Shown: positions 9,931 to 19,243 of the stretch, in pieces | Numbering within the stretch: the first letter of the stretch is position 1 | How the letters are laid out: each line of letters opens with the position of its first letter | From: Micromonospora siamensis | Lineage (GTDB): Bacteria; Actinomycetota; Actinomycetes; Mycobacteriales; Micromonosporaceae | DNA: 64,000 nt | Reading direction: 5' to 3' | Assembly: GCF_900090305.1 (NCBI RefSeq) | Contig: NZ_LT607751.1 | Coordinates: 1,488,001-1,552,000, forward strand | Position numbers and translations under genes: made by a program | The notes under the pieces: model-generated | The model's input: the letters and a program-made list of their open reading frames with translations, nothing else | Database searches by the model: none | Told to the model about the DNA's origin: nothing

Positions 9931-10123
9931 GACTTTCGGTGACTCCGGCCAGACGGATTGCGAGCAAATTGCAGCAACATCTCATCACACCCGGAGCGAG
10001 GGCCAACCTGGGCTTTCTTCTTGCGGGGCGGCGTGATGGAATGCCGGGGGTCCGACCCGCCGGGTCGGTCGCTGGGCGTTGCCCGGGGCAACGCACGGAA
10101 GTTGTGATCGCGAGGGCGGTGAC

Positions 10124-13100
10124 GTGAGCAAACGGCCGAAGACGGCGGGCTCCTTCCTGTCGCGTCTGCGCCGGCCGGCCGGTCGGCTTCGCGACATGCC
10201 GATCTGGTCCAAGCTCGGTCTCATCATGATCGTGCCGACCATCGCCACGGTCGTCGTGGGTACCAGTGGTCTGGTCGACCACCTGGACACCCTCAACAAC
10301 GCCAACCGTGCCGGTGACCTGGCCAACCTCGTGGGTTACTCCGGGGATCTGGTCAACAGCCTCCAGGACGAGCGCACCGCCGCCGTCCTGCTGCTCGGCG
10401 CCGAGAAGAGCACCCAGGCCGAGGAGCAGTACCGCGGGGCGTACAACCGGGTGAACCAGCGGGTCGACCAGGCCAAGACGCCGTACTCCCAGCAGCGCCT
10501 GGAGATCGAGGACCTGCCGGCGAGCTTCGAGGCGCTCCTCGGCGACATCGACGAGAGCCTCAAGGACCTCCCCGGCATCCGCAGCCAGGTCTACAACGGC
10601 CGGATTCCGCTGACCGGGACGGTGCAGAAGTACGAGGGTCTGATCAACGACCTGCTCGACCTCCGCGACTCGGCCACCCAGCTCGCCGGTGACAACGACC
10701 TGAGCGAGCGGATGCGCGCCGCCGCGGCGACCGCCCGGGCGAAGGAATACCTCTCCCTGCGCCGGGTCGTGGTGCACCGGGCGCTGATCCAGAAGGCGTT
10801 CACCGACACGCTGCGCAAGGACTACATCGCCACCGACACCGGTCAGCAGCAGGCCCTGCAGAGCTTCCGCGCGGTCGCCAACGACTCGGAAATGGACTTC
10901 TTCCAGCAGAACGTCGCCGGCTCCGACCAGCGCGAGGCCGACAACTACAGCGGCTGGGTCGATGCCAACACCACCGAGAGCATGGTGGGCGCACCCTTCG
11001 GGCCGGACCAGTGGGACGCCGCCATGGTGGCCAACTCCCGGCTGTACCGCACCGTCGAGGCGAAGCTCGACAGTGACGTGGTCCGGGACGCCGACGCCCT
11101 CCGCTCGGACGTGCAGCGCCAGGTCTTCCTGGAGACCGGCCTGCTGCTCAGCATGCTGCTGCTGGCGATCCTCTTCGCCTACCTGGTCGCCCGCTCGATG
11201 GCCAGGTCGCTGCGCGACCTGCGCCAGGGCGCGCTCTCCATCGCCCAGTTCGGGCTGCCACAGGCGGTGGCCCGGCTGCGCGACCCGCAGCTGGCCAGCC
11301 AGCACTCGCCGGCCCAGCTGGCGAACCAGATCGCCGAGCCGCTGCCGGTCCGCAGCAAGGACGAGTTCGGCCAGGTGACCGAGGCGTTCAACGCCGTCCA
11401 CCTGGAGGCCGTCCGGACCGCTGCCGAGCAGGCCGCCCTGCGGTCGTCGGTCGCCACGATGTTCGTCAACCTGGCGCGCCGGTCGCAGATCCTCGTCGAC
11501 CGGTTGATCGGCCACCTCGACCGGCTGGAGCGCGGCGAGGAGGACCCGGACCGGCTGGCCGAGCTCTTCCAGCTCGACCACCTGGCCACCCGGATGCGCC
11601 GCAACGACGAGAACCTGCTCGTGCTCGCCGGCGCCGACTCCACCCGCGTGCAGCGCGAACCGGCCGCCCTGATCGACGTGCTGCGGGCCGCGCAGTCCGA
11701 GGTCGAGCACTACACCCGGATCGAGTTCGGCTCGATCGACCGGGACATCGAGGTGGCCGCCCACGCGGTCAACGACCTCGTGCACCTGGTCGCCGAGCTG
11801 TTCGACAACGCCACCGCCTTCTCCCCGCCGGACTCGCAGGTCATGGTGGAGGCCCGGCGGATCGGTGACCGCGCCACCCTCTACGTCGAGGACCGGGGCA
11901 TCGGCATCAGCGCCGAGCAGCTCCACGACCTCAACGATCGGCTGGCCACTCCGCCCCAGGTGGACGTGGCGGTCTCCCGGATGATGGGTCTGGTCGTGGT
12001 CGCCCGGCTGGCCTCCCGGCACGGCGTCAAGGTGGAGCTGCGGCCGGGCGTGGACCGCGGCACGGTGGCCGAGGTCGGCCTCCCCGGCTCGGTGCTGGTG
12101 CCCCGCGCCCTCGCCGGCCGGGGCCAGCCCGGTGCGCTCCCGGCGGGCAACCCCGCCGCCCCGCAGCAGTCCGGTCCGGCCCCGACCTTCGGCGCGCTGC
12201 CGGCCCTGGGCAACCTGCCGGCCAACCCCGGCACCTCGCCCTCGGGCAACCAGCTCACGCTCGGCGGCCGGCCGTTCGAGCCCGCCCCGCGCAACGGCAC
12301 GCCGGCCGCGGCCGGGCCGCTGCCAGCCTGGTCGGACCTGACCGGGGCCAGCAGCACCAACGGCAGCGACGCGTTCCGGCCGCGCTCGACCAACGGCCAG
12401 CCGATCGACCCGCTGCCGCATCGCCGCTCCGACGGCGATCCGGCCGTCACGGGGCAGCAGCCGACCATCCCGCGGCAGCTGCCGAGCAGCCCGGAGGCGC
12501 GCCCGTACACTCCGCCGCCGGTCTCCGCGCCGCCGCTGCCCCCGGTGTCGTCCCCGCCGGTCTCCGGCGTGCCGACCTCGGGTCAGCCGTTGCCGAGCCG
12601 TCCGGTGTCCGGCGTGCCGACCTCCGGCCTGCCGTCGCCGAGTCGCCCGGTCTCCGCGGCGCCGGAGCAGAGCCAGCCGCTGCCCACCCGGCCGGTGTCG
12701 GCCGCGCCGGCCGCCGATGCGCCGCAGGTCGGTGCGATGCCGTCCCGTCCGGTCACCGGCACCCCGGCCACGCCCGCCCCGCCGGTCTGGCCGCCGGTCG
12801 CCACCCCGGAGCGCGAGACCGCCGCGCCGCCGGTGCCCGAACGGCTCTCGGCGTCGCTCGACATGACCTCGGAGCTGCCACGGGTCTCCCGCCCGGAGAC
12901 CCCGGCCCCGTCGCCGGCCGCCGGCCGCCCGCCGGTGGCCGCGTCGCCCGCCCCGGCCGCCGCCCGACCGGCCCCGCCGCAGCAGGGCCCCAACCGCCAG
13001 CGGTACGCGGACGAGACGATGGAGCTGCCGATATTCCGGGAGCTCGAGTCGGCCTGGTTCCGGACCCGTCGACCGGGCCCGGATGAGGCGGCTCAGGCCG

Positions 13101-13666
13101 CACCGGCCGCCGGTGGCAACGGCGCCCCGACCCAGCAGTTCGCCGCGGTCGACGCCACCGGCCGCGTCGCCCAGAACACCGCCCCCGGTACGACGACAGG
13201 TAACCCACCGATGGCAAACACGCCGATCGCCGGCGGAACCCCGCGGGCGAGCGGCCCGGTCAACGGCGGCGCCCGACCCGGCCTCGCCGAGAGCCTGCCG
13301 AACCGCCGTACGGCGACGCCGCCGCCCGGTGGCTGGCAGACCGCCGCCGACGACGGGTGGAAGGCGGCCTCGGCGGCCAGTGAGGTTCCGGTCGCCGAGA
13401 CCACGCAGAAGGGTCTGCCGAAGCGGAAGCCGATGGCGCAGCTGGTGCCCGGCGCCGTGGAGAAGCCGACCACCTCGGTGCAGCGGCGGACGCCCGAGGC
13501 CGTTCGCGGCCTGCTGTCGGCCTACCATCGAGGCGTGCAGCGTGGCCGTACCCACCCGTCGGACGGCAATTCGACCACCCCGGAGGGGACTCCGGGTGGG
13601 CAGCAGTCCTCGCAGTCTGGCTCAGGCCCGGTGGCCGGGAGCGGGCAGAAGGAGCAACAACGATGA
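10124..13666 (+). CDS. Conservon sensor kinase CvnA-like (NIT domain, HATPase)
   Basis: The protein has about 1180 residues. Order: a cytoplasmic start, membrane helix ([21 protein letters not shown], near residue 30), extracytoplasmic nitrate/nitrite-sensing-like domain (about 50-330), a second helix ([21 protein letters not shown]), HAMP-like linker, and a GHKL ATPase with N-box [15 protein letters not shown] and G-box VEDRGIGIS. There is no classical phospho-acceptor H-box. About 400 Pro-rich residues follow, then a conserved tail ([27 protein letters not shown]). GTG 10124 was chosen (VSKRPKTAG). It heads a four-gene conservon; cvnB overlaps its stop. The cognate signal is unknown. The same tail recurs in the protein at 16597-19203. 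Confidence 0.9.
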   Translation: MSKRPKTAGSFLSRLRRPAGRLRDMPIWSKLGLIMIVPTIATVVVGTSGLVDHLDTLNNANRAGDLANLVGYSGDLVNSLQDERTAAVLLLGAEKSTQAEEQYRGAYNRVNQRVDQAKTPYSQQRLEIEDLPASFEALLGDIDESLKDLPGIRSQVYNGRIPLTGTVQKYEGLINDLLDLRDSATQLAGDNDLSERMRAAAATARAKEYLSLRRVVVHRALIQKAFTDTLRKDYIATDTGQQQALQSFRAVANDSEMDFFQQNVAGSDQREADNYSGWVDANTTESMVGAPFGPDQWDAAMVANSRLYRTVEAKLDSDVVRDADALRSDVQRQVFLETGLLLSMLLLAILFAYLVARSMARSLRDLRQGALSIAQFGLPQAVARLRDPQLASQHSPAQLANQIAEPLPVRSKDEFGQVTEAFNAVHLEAVRTAAEQAALRSSVATMFVNLARRSQILVDRLIGHLDRLERGEEDPDRLAELFQLDHLATRMRRNDENLLVLAGADSTRVQREPAALIDVLRAAQSEVEHYTRIEFGSIDRDIEVAAHAVNDLVHLVAELFDNATAFSPPDSQVMVEARRIGDRATLYVEDRGIGISAEQLHDLNDRLATPPQVDVAVSRMMGLVVVARLASRHGVKVELRPGVDRGTVAEVGLPGSVLVPRALAGRGQPGALPAGNPAAPQQSGPAPTFGALPALGNLPANPGTSPSGNQLTLGGRPFEPAPRNGTPAAAGPLPAWSDLTGASSTNGSDAFRPRSTNGQPIDPLPHRRSDGDPAVTGQQPTIPRQLPSSPEARPYTPPPVSAPPLPPVSSPPVSGVPTSGQPLPSRPVSGVPTSGLPSPSRPVSAAPEQSQPLPTRPVSAAPAADAPQVGAMPSRPVTGTPATPAPPVWPPVATPERETAAPPVPERLSASLDMTSELPRVSRPETPAPSPAAGRPPVAASPAPAAARPAPPQQGPNRQRYADETMELPIFRELESAWFRTRRPGPDEAAQAAPAAGGNGAPTQQFAAVDATGRVAQNTAPGTTTGNPPMANTPIAGGTPRASGPVNGGARPGLAESLPNRRTATPPPGGWQTAADDGWKAASAASEVPVAETTQKGLPKRKPMAQLVPGAVEKPTTSVQRRTPEAVRGLLSAYHRGVQRGRTHPSDGNSTTPEGTPGGQQSSQSGSGPVAGSGQKEQQR

Positions 13667-14067
13667 CAACCACTCAGGATCTCGGTTGGCTGCTCGCCAA
13701 CTTCGCTGACCGGGTACCCGGTGTCGCCCACGCGGTCGCCGTCTCCGCGGACGGCCTGCTCCTGGCGTCGTCGCGGGACCTGCCGCGGGACCGGGCCGAC
13801 CAGCTGGCGGCCATCGCGTCCGGCTTGGTCAGCCTGACCCAGGGGGCCGCCCGTTGCTTCGAGGGTGGCGCGGTGCTGCAGACCGTGGTCGAGATGGACA
13901 ACGGCTTCCTGTTCCTGATGTCCATCTCGGACGGCTCCTCGTTCGCCGTACTGGCCGCGCGCAGCTGTGACGTCGGCCAGGTCGGGTACGAGATGGCCCT
14001 GCTGGTCGACCGGGTGGGTGAGGCCCTCACGCCGCAGCCCCGCACGGCCGTCGGGATGATGGGCTGA
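13663..14067 (+). CDS. Roadblock/LC7 domain protein (CvnB-like)
   Basis: The protein has 134 residues forming one roadblock/LC7 domain: [31 protein letters not shown], then the helix [18 protein letters not shown] and beta strands [17 protein letters not shown]. In conservons this protein pairs with the kinase and the small GTPase, by analogy to regulators of eukaryotic and Myxococcus MglA GTPases. The ATG overlaps the kinase stop (ATGA), so it is translationally coupled. The length is normal. No membrane segment. Confidence 0.92.
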   Translation: MTTTQDLGWLLANFADRVPGVAHAVAVSADGLLLASSRDLPRDRADQLAAIASGLVSLTQGAARCFEGGAVLQTVVEMDNGFLFLMSISDGSSFAVLAARSCDVGQVGYEMALLVDRVGEALTPQPRTAVGMMG

Positions 14068-14166
14068 ACATCGCGCTGACCCTCCGGTCAGGCGGAGCAA
14101 CAACGACACAACGACGGGTTTCACCGGTGCGAACCGGCACGGGGTACGAAGGAGGTGAGCGGCGAC

Positions 14167-14544
14167 ATGGCCGATCGTGACGAACCGACCGGAGCGTTGG
14201 TCCGTCCATACGCCGTGACCCGCGGTCGTACCCGTCCCCGGCTCGACATCGCGCTGGAGGCGCTCGTCGAGACGACGGTGCGCGGTCGGGCCGCAGCCAG
14301 TGGCAATGGCGGGCAGGGCCGTGAGCACCAGTACATCGCCGCGCTGTGTGACGGACGTGTGCAGTCGCTAGCCGAGATCGCGGCGCGGATGCAGCTTCCG
14401 CTCGGCGTGGCCCGGGTGCTCATCGCCGACATGGCGACGGATGGCCTGGTCGCGGTCCACGAGCCGACCATTCTGGACGACTCGGATGACGCGGTGGGCA
14501 CTGAACTGCTGGAGAGGGTGCTGAGTGGACTTCGCAGGCTCTGA
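14167..14544 (+). CDS. DUF742 protein (CvnC-like)
   Basis: The protein has about 125 residues. Seen: LVRPYAVTRGRTRPR, the DUF742 signature, then a helix-turn-helix-like C-terminal half (LAEIAARMQLPLGVARVLIADMATDGLV). It is the third gene of the conservon. ATG 14167 was preferred because AAGGAGG lies 11 bases upstream; the in-frame GTG 14155 directly abuts that ribosome site. The 100-base gap after cvnB contains no gene. Its end overlaps the next start by 20 bases. Molecular role unknown; it may be a DNA-binding or adaptor component. Confidence 0.88.
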   Translation: MADRDEPTGALVRPYAVTRGRTRPRLDIALEALVETTVRGRAAASGNGGQGREHQYIAALCDGRVQSLAEIAARMQLPLGVARVLIADMATDGLVAVHEPTILDDSDDAVGTELLERVLSGLRRL

Positions 14545-15139
14545 CATGTCGCACCGCCCGCCGACCCCGAGCGGGCGAGTGACGTCGGCGAAGATCGTTA
14601 TCGCCGGTGGTTTCGGCGTCGGTAAGACGACGCTGGTCGGCTCGGTCTCGGAGATCACACCGCTGACCACCGAGGCCATCATGACCTCCGCCGGCGTGGG
14701 CGTCGACGACACCCGGCAGGTGCCGGGCAAGACGACGACCACGGTGGCGATGGACTTCGGCCGTATCTCGATCGACCGGGACCTGATCCTGTACCTGTTC
14801 GGTACGCCCGGTCAGACGCGGTTCTGGTTCATGTGGGACGAGCTGGTCCGTGGCGCCATCGGCGCCGTGGTGCTGGTCGACACCCGCCGGTTGGCCGACT
14901 GCTTCGCGGCGATCGACTTCTTCGAGCACCGGCGGCTGCCGTACCTGGTGGCCATCAACTGCTTCGACGGGATGCAGTACCACGACCCGCAGGACGTCCG
15001 GGAGGCGCTCGCCATCTCCAGTGACGTCCCGGTGGTGGCCTGCGACGCGCGTAACCGGGAGTCGACCAAGCACGTGCTGATCTCGCTTGTCGAGTACGTG
15101 CTGACCATGCGGCGTTCCCGCGCCGTCGCGCCCGCCTGA
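14525..15139 (+). CDS. Conservon small GTPase (CvnD-like)
   Basis: The protein has 204 residues. G1 P-loop GGFGVGKTTLVGS, the TTTTVAMDFGRI switch-like region, G3 GTPGQTRFWFMWDEL, and base-recognition loop region VAINCFDG. It is a Ras-like/MglA-like GTPase of the ATP/GTP-binding protein family that completes conservons. GTG 14525 overlaps cvnC; ATG 14546 would remove seven residues and is possible. Conservon complexes are thought to act at the membrane as G-protein-like switches; the output here is unknown. A strong hairpin follows the stop. Confidence 0.92.
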   Translation: MDFAGSDMSHRPPTPSGRVTSAKIVIAGGFGVGKTTLVGSVSEITPLTTEAIMTSAGVGVDDTRQVPGKTTTTVAMDFGRISIDRDLILYLFGTPGQTRFWFMWDELVRGAIGAVVLVDTRRLADCFAAIDFFEHRRLPYLVAINCFDGMQYHDPQDVREALAISSDVPVVACDARNRESTKHVLISLVEYVLTMRRSRAVAPA

Positions 15140-15151
15140 GCTGACGACGTA

Positions 15152-15187
15152 CGCGCCCGGCACCGGTTCCGACCGGTGCCGGGCGCG
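15152..15187. terminator. Bidirectional terminator between conservon and lipoprotein gene
   Basis: A perfect 16-bp stem (15152-15167 with 15172-15187) and a 4-base loop lie between convergent genes, 12 bases after the GTPase stop. Confidence 0.85.
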
Positions 15188-15241
15188 TGGTGCATCCGGC
15201 GTCCGGTGTGGCGGGAGCGGCCGTCCACACCGGAGGGGGAC

Positions 15242-16465
15242 TCAGGAGACCCGGGTCCACTCCCCATGGCTGACCTGGTAGACACCCAGCGAACCCCGCT
15301 CCAGGCCGCTGTGACGGCTGGGGGAGAAGGTGTACGCGCCGGCCATGCCCTCGGACACCTGGGTACGCAGGAACGCCCGGATCCGTCCGTGGTCCACCGT
15401 GCCCGACGCCCGGGCCGCGTCGGTGACCAGGGTGAGGGCGTCGGAGGCGTACGGGGCGAAGCCGCTGAAGCCTCCGTACAGCTGGATGTAGCGGAACACG
15501 AAGTCCCGCCGGGCCAGCGCGGCGTTGGTGGTGTTGGTGAGGGTGGACCCGCCGAGCGAGATCGGGTGGATGGCGTAGGCCCCCTCGACGGAGCTGAGGT
15601 TGCGCTCCTGGAGGGTGTCCTCGTTGACCGCTGCCGGGTCGAAGTAGAGCGGTCCACGGTAGCCCACGATCCGCAGCGCCCGGGCCGCCTCTCCGGTGTC
15701 CGGCGGGTGCGTCCACACCACGACGGCCTTCGGCCCCCGGTCGGCGAGCTCGCGCAGCACGGGCCGGAAGTTATCCCCGGTCCGCGGCAGCCGGACGACC
15801 CGGGCCAGGTCCACGCCCGCCGCCTCGGTCGCCCGTTTCATCGCCGCCACCCCCGCGTCGCCGTGCAGCCCGTGCCCGGCGACCAGCACCACCCGGCGGT
15901 GCTCCCTGGTCACGAGCAGCTGGACGAGACGCGCGGCGACGTCCTGGGAGTCCGGGGTGACCTTGTAGACGTACGTCCGCTCGGCCAGCGGCAGCACGAT
16001 CCCGTCGCCGTACGCCAGGGAGATGAACGGGATCCGGATCTCCTGGGCCTGGGCGATGATGCCCAACGACGTCTCGGCGAGGGTGCCGCCGATCAGGGCG
16101 TGCACGTTGTCCTTCAGCGCCAGCTCGCGCGCCTGTCGGGCGGCCGTACGCGGGTCGCTGGCGTTGTCGCGCAGCACCACCCGGATCTTGCGGCGCATGT
16201 TGCCGACCTGCACGCCCTCGACGTTGAGCTCGTCGGCGGTGATCCGCAGGGCCCGCTCCTGGAGCACGCCGAGCGCCGCGCCGGGGCCGCTCAGTTCCAG
16301 GCTGGCGCCGACCACGATTTCCCGGCTGTCCTGGGCCCGGCTGCCGCTCGTACCCGGCGCACCCTGGTCGTTCCGCCCGCAGCCGCTCAGCAGCAGGCCG
16401 CCGGCCGTGGCGGTGAGCAGACCCCGGCGGGTCAGCGTGGACGGATGAATTGCCGGTGTCGCCAT
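15242..16465 (-). CDS. ABC-type substrate-binding lipoprotein (periplasmic-binding protein type I fold)
   Basis: The protein has 407 residues. The N-terminus has TRRGLLTATAGGLLLSGCG: twin arginines, a hydrophobic core and a lipobox (LSGC), so a Tat-exported lipoprotein is likely. The body begins IVVGASLELSGPGAALG, typical of branched-chain amino acid binding proteins (LivJ-like, Peripla_BP_6), and continues with ALIGGTLAETSLGIIAQAQ. No permease or ATPase is adjacent; instead it faces the conservon and precedes the IS110-like gene region on the same strand. It could be an orphan binding protein that acts as a sensor input. The ligand is not predictable. Confidence 0.88.
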   Translation of the reverse strand: MATPAIHPSTLTRRGLLTATAGGLLLSGCGRNDQGAPGTSGSRAQDSREIVVGASLELSGPGAALGVLQERALRITADELNVEGVQVGNMRRKIRVVLRDNASDPRTAARQARELALKDNVHALIGGTLAETSLGIIAQAQEIRIPFISLAYGDGIVLPLAERTYVYKVTPDSQDVAARLVQLLVTREHRRVVLVAGHGLHGDAGVAAMKRATEAAGVDLARVVRLPRTGDNFRPVLRELADRGPKAVVVWTHPPDTGEAARALRIVGYRGPLYFDPAAVNEDTLQERNLSSVEGAYAIHPISLGGSTLTNTTNAALARRDFVFRYIQLYGGFSGFAPYASDALTLVTDAARASGTVDHGRIRAFLRTQVSEGMAGAYTFSPSRHSGLERGSLGVYQVSHGEWTRVS

Positions 16466-16596
16466 CGCAGTCGCCTTCCCACCCCGGCGTCCTGCCGCCG
16501 GCTGTTCCGCCGGGTATGCTCCCGGCCGTCCTCACCCGGCGTCAACTTCTCCGGGTGTGGGTAGGAACACGCAGGTGGGAGGCGGTTACTCGGCGG

Positions 16597-19203
16597 TCAG
16601 GAGCGGTAACCGGCGGAGCGGTACTCGTACTCCCGATCGTCGTCGCGGTCGCCGGTGTCGCGGCTGAAGTCCCATCCGCCGGCGGCCTCGCGGCCCGGGC
16701 GGCCGCCGACGGCGAACCCCCCGATCTCCTGTCCCCGCCGCCAGCCGCGGAAGTAGCCGGTGGTGTTCTCGGCGAGGCTCGCCGCGTCCCGGACGATCCG
16801 CAGCGGACGCTCGTCGCGCAGCGGGGAACCCGGCACCAGGTTGGCCTGCGGCACCCGCTTGGGCAGCCCGGCGTCGGTGGAGGCGCTGATCTCGGGTTGG
16901 GCGGCCTTCTCGGCGGCCTGCCATCCGGTGTCGGCGGTGGTCGACCAGTCCAGGTCGGTCTCGTCGGTGTGCCCGACGAACCAGGCGGACTTGGCCGCGG
17001 CGAAGATCAGCAGGTCGCCGTCGCCGTCGTCGGCGACCGGCGGGGGCCGGAACTCGGTCGGCGCCGGTCGGTGCTCCAGCGGCCCGCGGGTGGTGACCGG
17101 CGGTGTCCCCAGTCCGGCGTCGCCGCGGCCCAGGTCACCGCGGCCGGCGTCACCGCGGCCGAGGTCGCCACGGGCGGTCTCACGGCGGCCCAGGTCACCG
17201 CGGCCGGCGTCACCGCGGCCGAGGTCGCCACGGGCGGTCTCACGGCGGCCGAGGTCGCCACGGCCGGCGTCACCGCGGCCCAGGTCACCGCGGCCGAGGT
17301 CGCCACGGGCGGTGTCGGCCCGGCTGGGGAGGCCACGACCGAGGTCGTCCCGGCCGGTGTCGGCGCGGCCGGGCTGCGTACGGTCCACGAGCCGCAGCGG
17401 CGGGGTCTCCAGGCGCGGGTCGGTGGCCGGGCCCGAGCCTTCGCGCAGGGCGCGGTCGGCCAGCGGCGGCGGCTCCACCAGCCGCAGCATCGGCGGCTCC
17501 TGCGGCAGGTCGTCGGCGAGCCACGGCGGGGTCACCCGGTTGCGGCTGGCACCCGGGTCGGTGGGCGCGTCGACCTTGCGCTCGCCGCGGTCCCGGTAGG
17601 AGTATCCGGCCTGGTCCTCGGCAGCCGTGTCGGCCAGCTCGTCACCGGTGTTGACCAGCGGCCAGTTGGCCCGCGAGCCCGGCGCGGCCGCGGGCTCCTG
17701 GCCGGGACGCGGGGTGGGCACCGGAACGCTCAGGTCCGTGACGCTGAACCCGCCGGTCGGCGGCTCGTCCGGAGTGGTCTTGGGACGCGGCGGGATGACC
17801 GTCCGCTGCCGCTCGGCGCGAGCGCTGTTGATCGCGGCGGTGGTCAGCGTCGGGCGGAACGGCTCACCGGCCTCGGCCGGCGGCACCTTGCCACGCTGGG
17901 CGGGCGCCATCGGGGTGATGCCCGGCGGCGGGGGCGGCGGCGCGGAGACCGGCCGGTTGGCCGGAACCTCCAACCGGCGCGCGGCCGGGGCGACGGGCTC
18001 GCCGCGCGACGGCGGGGCGGAGATGGGGGCACCCGGGCCGGCGGCCGGCGACACCGGGGTGACCGGCGCGGGGGCCACCGGAGGCGGGGACACCGGCGCC
18101 GGCGCGACCGGGGGCGGGCCGAGCGGACGGGGAGCGGTCGGCATCCCGGCGCCGGAGACCGGCTCCGGACGGCTGCGTCGACCACCCGACGGCGCCGGCT
18201 GCGGCTCGCCGCCGCCGCGCAGGGCGCGCAGCCCGCTGCCGGTGGCGCCCAGCGCGGCCAGGTCGCCGACCGGGTCGCCGCGCCGGGCGGCGGCCCGTCG
18301 GCCCGGGGCCGGGGCGACCCGCTCGTCGAGCGCACCGACCAGGGCCTCGCAGCCCGCGTCGCAGGCCCGGACGGAGGCGACCGCCTGCCGGACGGTCTCG
18401 GCGACGGCGGATGTGAGGGAACGGTTCACGGTGGCCCGGCGAGGGGTCTCGGAGACGGCCACCCGCAGGGCGGTCACCGCGTCGCCGATCTCGCCCACGT
18501 CGGCGACCCCGTCGGCGGCCAGGTGGGCCACCACGGCGTCGGCGGCGGACTCCCGCCCGGGGCCGAGCATGCCGGGCTCGGGCAGCGCGTCGAGCACGGC
18601 CAGCGTCACCGGGTCGGCCGGGTCCGGGTAGGCCCGCAGCGCGGCCGGGTAGAGCTCGCGGAGCACCTCGCGCAGGGCGACGGCGGCGGAGTGCCGGCCG
18701 CTGGAGAGTGCGGCGTGCGCCGAGAGCACCTGCTTGTAGCCGGCCAGGTCGCGCGGCGCCGGGAGGGTCACCGCGGAGAGGGCACCGGCCTGGAGGGCGC
18801 GGGCCAGGCCCACGGCCCGGCGCTCGGCCGGCGGGGACTGCATCTCCTCCAGGGAGTCGTCGTCGGCGAAGCGCTCGGCGAAGTCGTCCACCAGGTCGTC
18901 GTCGGCGATGGCCAGCGGCCGGCCGGCCGCGCTGAGCAGCGCGGTGACCGTGTGGTCGTCGCTGTCCGCGGCGATCGCCGCACCGCTCGGCCCGCCCGAC
19001 CGTTCCACGAGCAGGGCGACCAGCCGGGCGTAACCCGCCGCGTCGTCGCCGATCTCGCAGACATGAAGCAGACGGCCTGCGTCGTCGACCACAGCTGACG
19101 TCAGCGCCGATCCGGCCGAGGCCGGTCGGTCGGCCGGATCCGCCGAGGCCAGACCGCAGTACACGCGCACGAGCGCCACGGCGTCGTCCTCCTCCCGGGA
19201 CAC
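16597..19203 (-). CDS. Conservon-associated protein: IS110-transposase-like N-terminus, repeat region, CvnA-type tail
   Basis: The protein has about 868 residues. Residues 1-290 (VSREEDDAVALVRVYCGLAS onward) resemble the RuvC-like N-terminal half of IS110/DEDD transposases: a YxGL opening, a hydrophobic strand IAADSDDH, LLSAAGRPLAI, and a basic helix region with LREVLRELYPAAL. The expected catalytic Asp after GL is Ala, so activity is doubtful. Then Pro/Ala-rich linker, a GRGDL-type tandem repeat (17117-17312) and a tail with SAWF, GWQAAEKA, GLPKRVPQANLVPG and RGWRRGQ, which aligns with the sensor kinase at 10124-13666. I chose GTG 19203 because the longer start would overlap the upstream gene by 41 bases. 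No transposon ends are visible. Function unknown. Confidence 0.72.
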   Translation of the reverse strand: MSREEDDAVALVRVYCGLASADPADRPASAGSALTSAVVDDAGRLLHVCEIGDDAAGYARLVALLVERSGGPSGAAIAADSDDHTVTALLSAAGRPLAIADDDLVDDFAERFADDDSLEEMQSPPAERRAVGLARALQAGALSAVTLPAPRDLAGYKQVLSAHAALSSGRHSAAVALREVLRELYPAALRAYPDPADPVTLAVLDALPEPGMLGPGRESAADAVVAHLAADGVADVGEIGDAVTALRVAVSETPRRATVNRSLTSAVAETVRQAVASVRACDAGCEALVGALDERVAPAPGRRAAARRGDPVGDLAALGATGSGLRALRGGGEPQPAPSGGRRSRPEPVSGAGMPTAPRPLGPPPVAPAPVSPPPVAPAPVTPVSPAAGPGAPISAPPSRGEPVAPAARRLEVPANRPVSAPPPPPPGITPMAPAQRGKVPPAEAGEPFRPTLTTAAINSARAERQRTVIPPRPKTTPDEPPTGGFSVTDLSVPVPTPRPGQEPAAAPGSRANWPLVNTGDELADTAAEDQAGYSYRDRGERKVDAPTDPGASRNRVTPPWLADDLPQEPPMLRLVEPPPLADRALREGSGPATDPRLETPPLRLVDRTQPGRADTGRDDLGRGLPSRADTARGDLGRGDLGRGDAGRGDLGRRETARGDLGRGDAGRGDLGRRETARGDLGRGDAGRGDLGRGDAGLGTPPVTTRGPLEHRPAPTEFRPPPVADDGDGDLLIFAAAKSAWFVGHTDETDLDWSTTADTGWQAAEKAAQPEISASTDAGLPKRVPQANLVPGSPLRDERPLRIVRDAASLAENTTGYFRGWRRGQEIGGFAVGGRPGREAAGGWDFSRDTGDRDDDREYEYRSAGYRS
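17117..17312. repeat. In-frame tandem repeat encoding GRGDL/GRGDA/GRRETA units
   Basis: About 13 copies of a 15-base unit, arranged in higher-order 60-base blocks, within the coding sequence of the IS110-like protein. The encoded peptide alternates RGDLG, RGDAG and RRETA, giving a highly charged flexible linker. Copy number is probably variable between strains. Confidence 0.8.
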
Positions 19204-19243
19204 AAGGCTTTCTCTGCCAGGAACTGATGCTCCCCGGTGCGGG

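Noticed and set aside
9931..10123. RNA gene in the udk/kinase gap
   Set aside because: Only a 7-bp hairpin (10052-10068) is visible; no tRNA or known RNA pattern.
9812..13555. Very long open frame antisense to the conservon kinase
   Set aside because: Shadow of GC-rich coding; low-complexity Arg/Gly/Val sequence, no family motifs, opposite strand has clear domains.
17117..17312. CRISPR-like repeat array
   Set aside because: Units are contiguous, without spacers, and in frame within a gene.
16450..19098. Long plus-strand open frame opposite the IS110-like gene
   Set aside because: Repetitive composition mirrors the coding strand repeat; no recognisable domain.
16597..19203. Active insertion sequence
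   Set aside because: No terminal sequence or target duplication visible, first catalytic Asp missing, fused to conservon-type tail.
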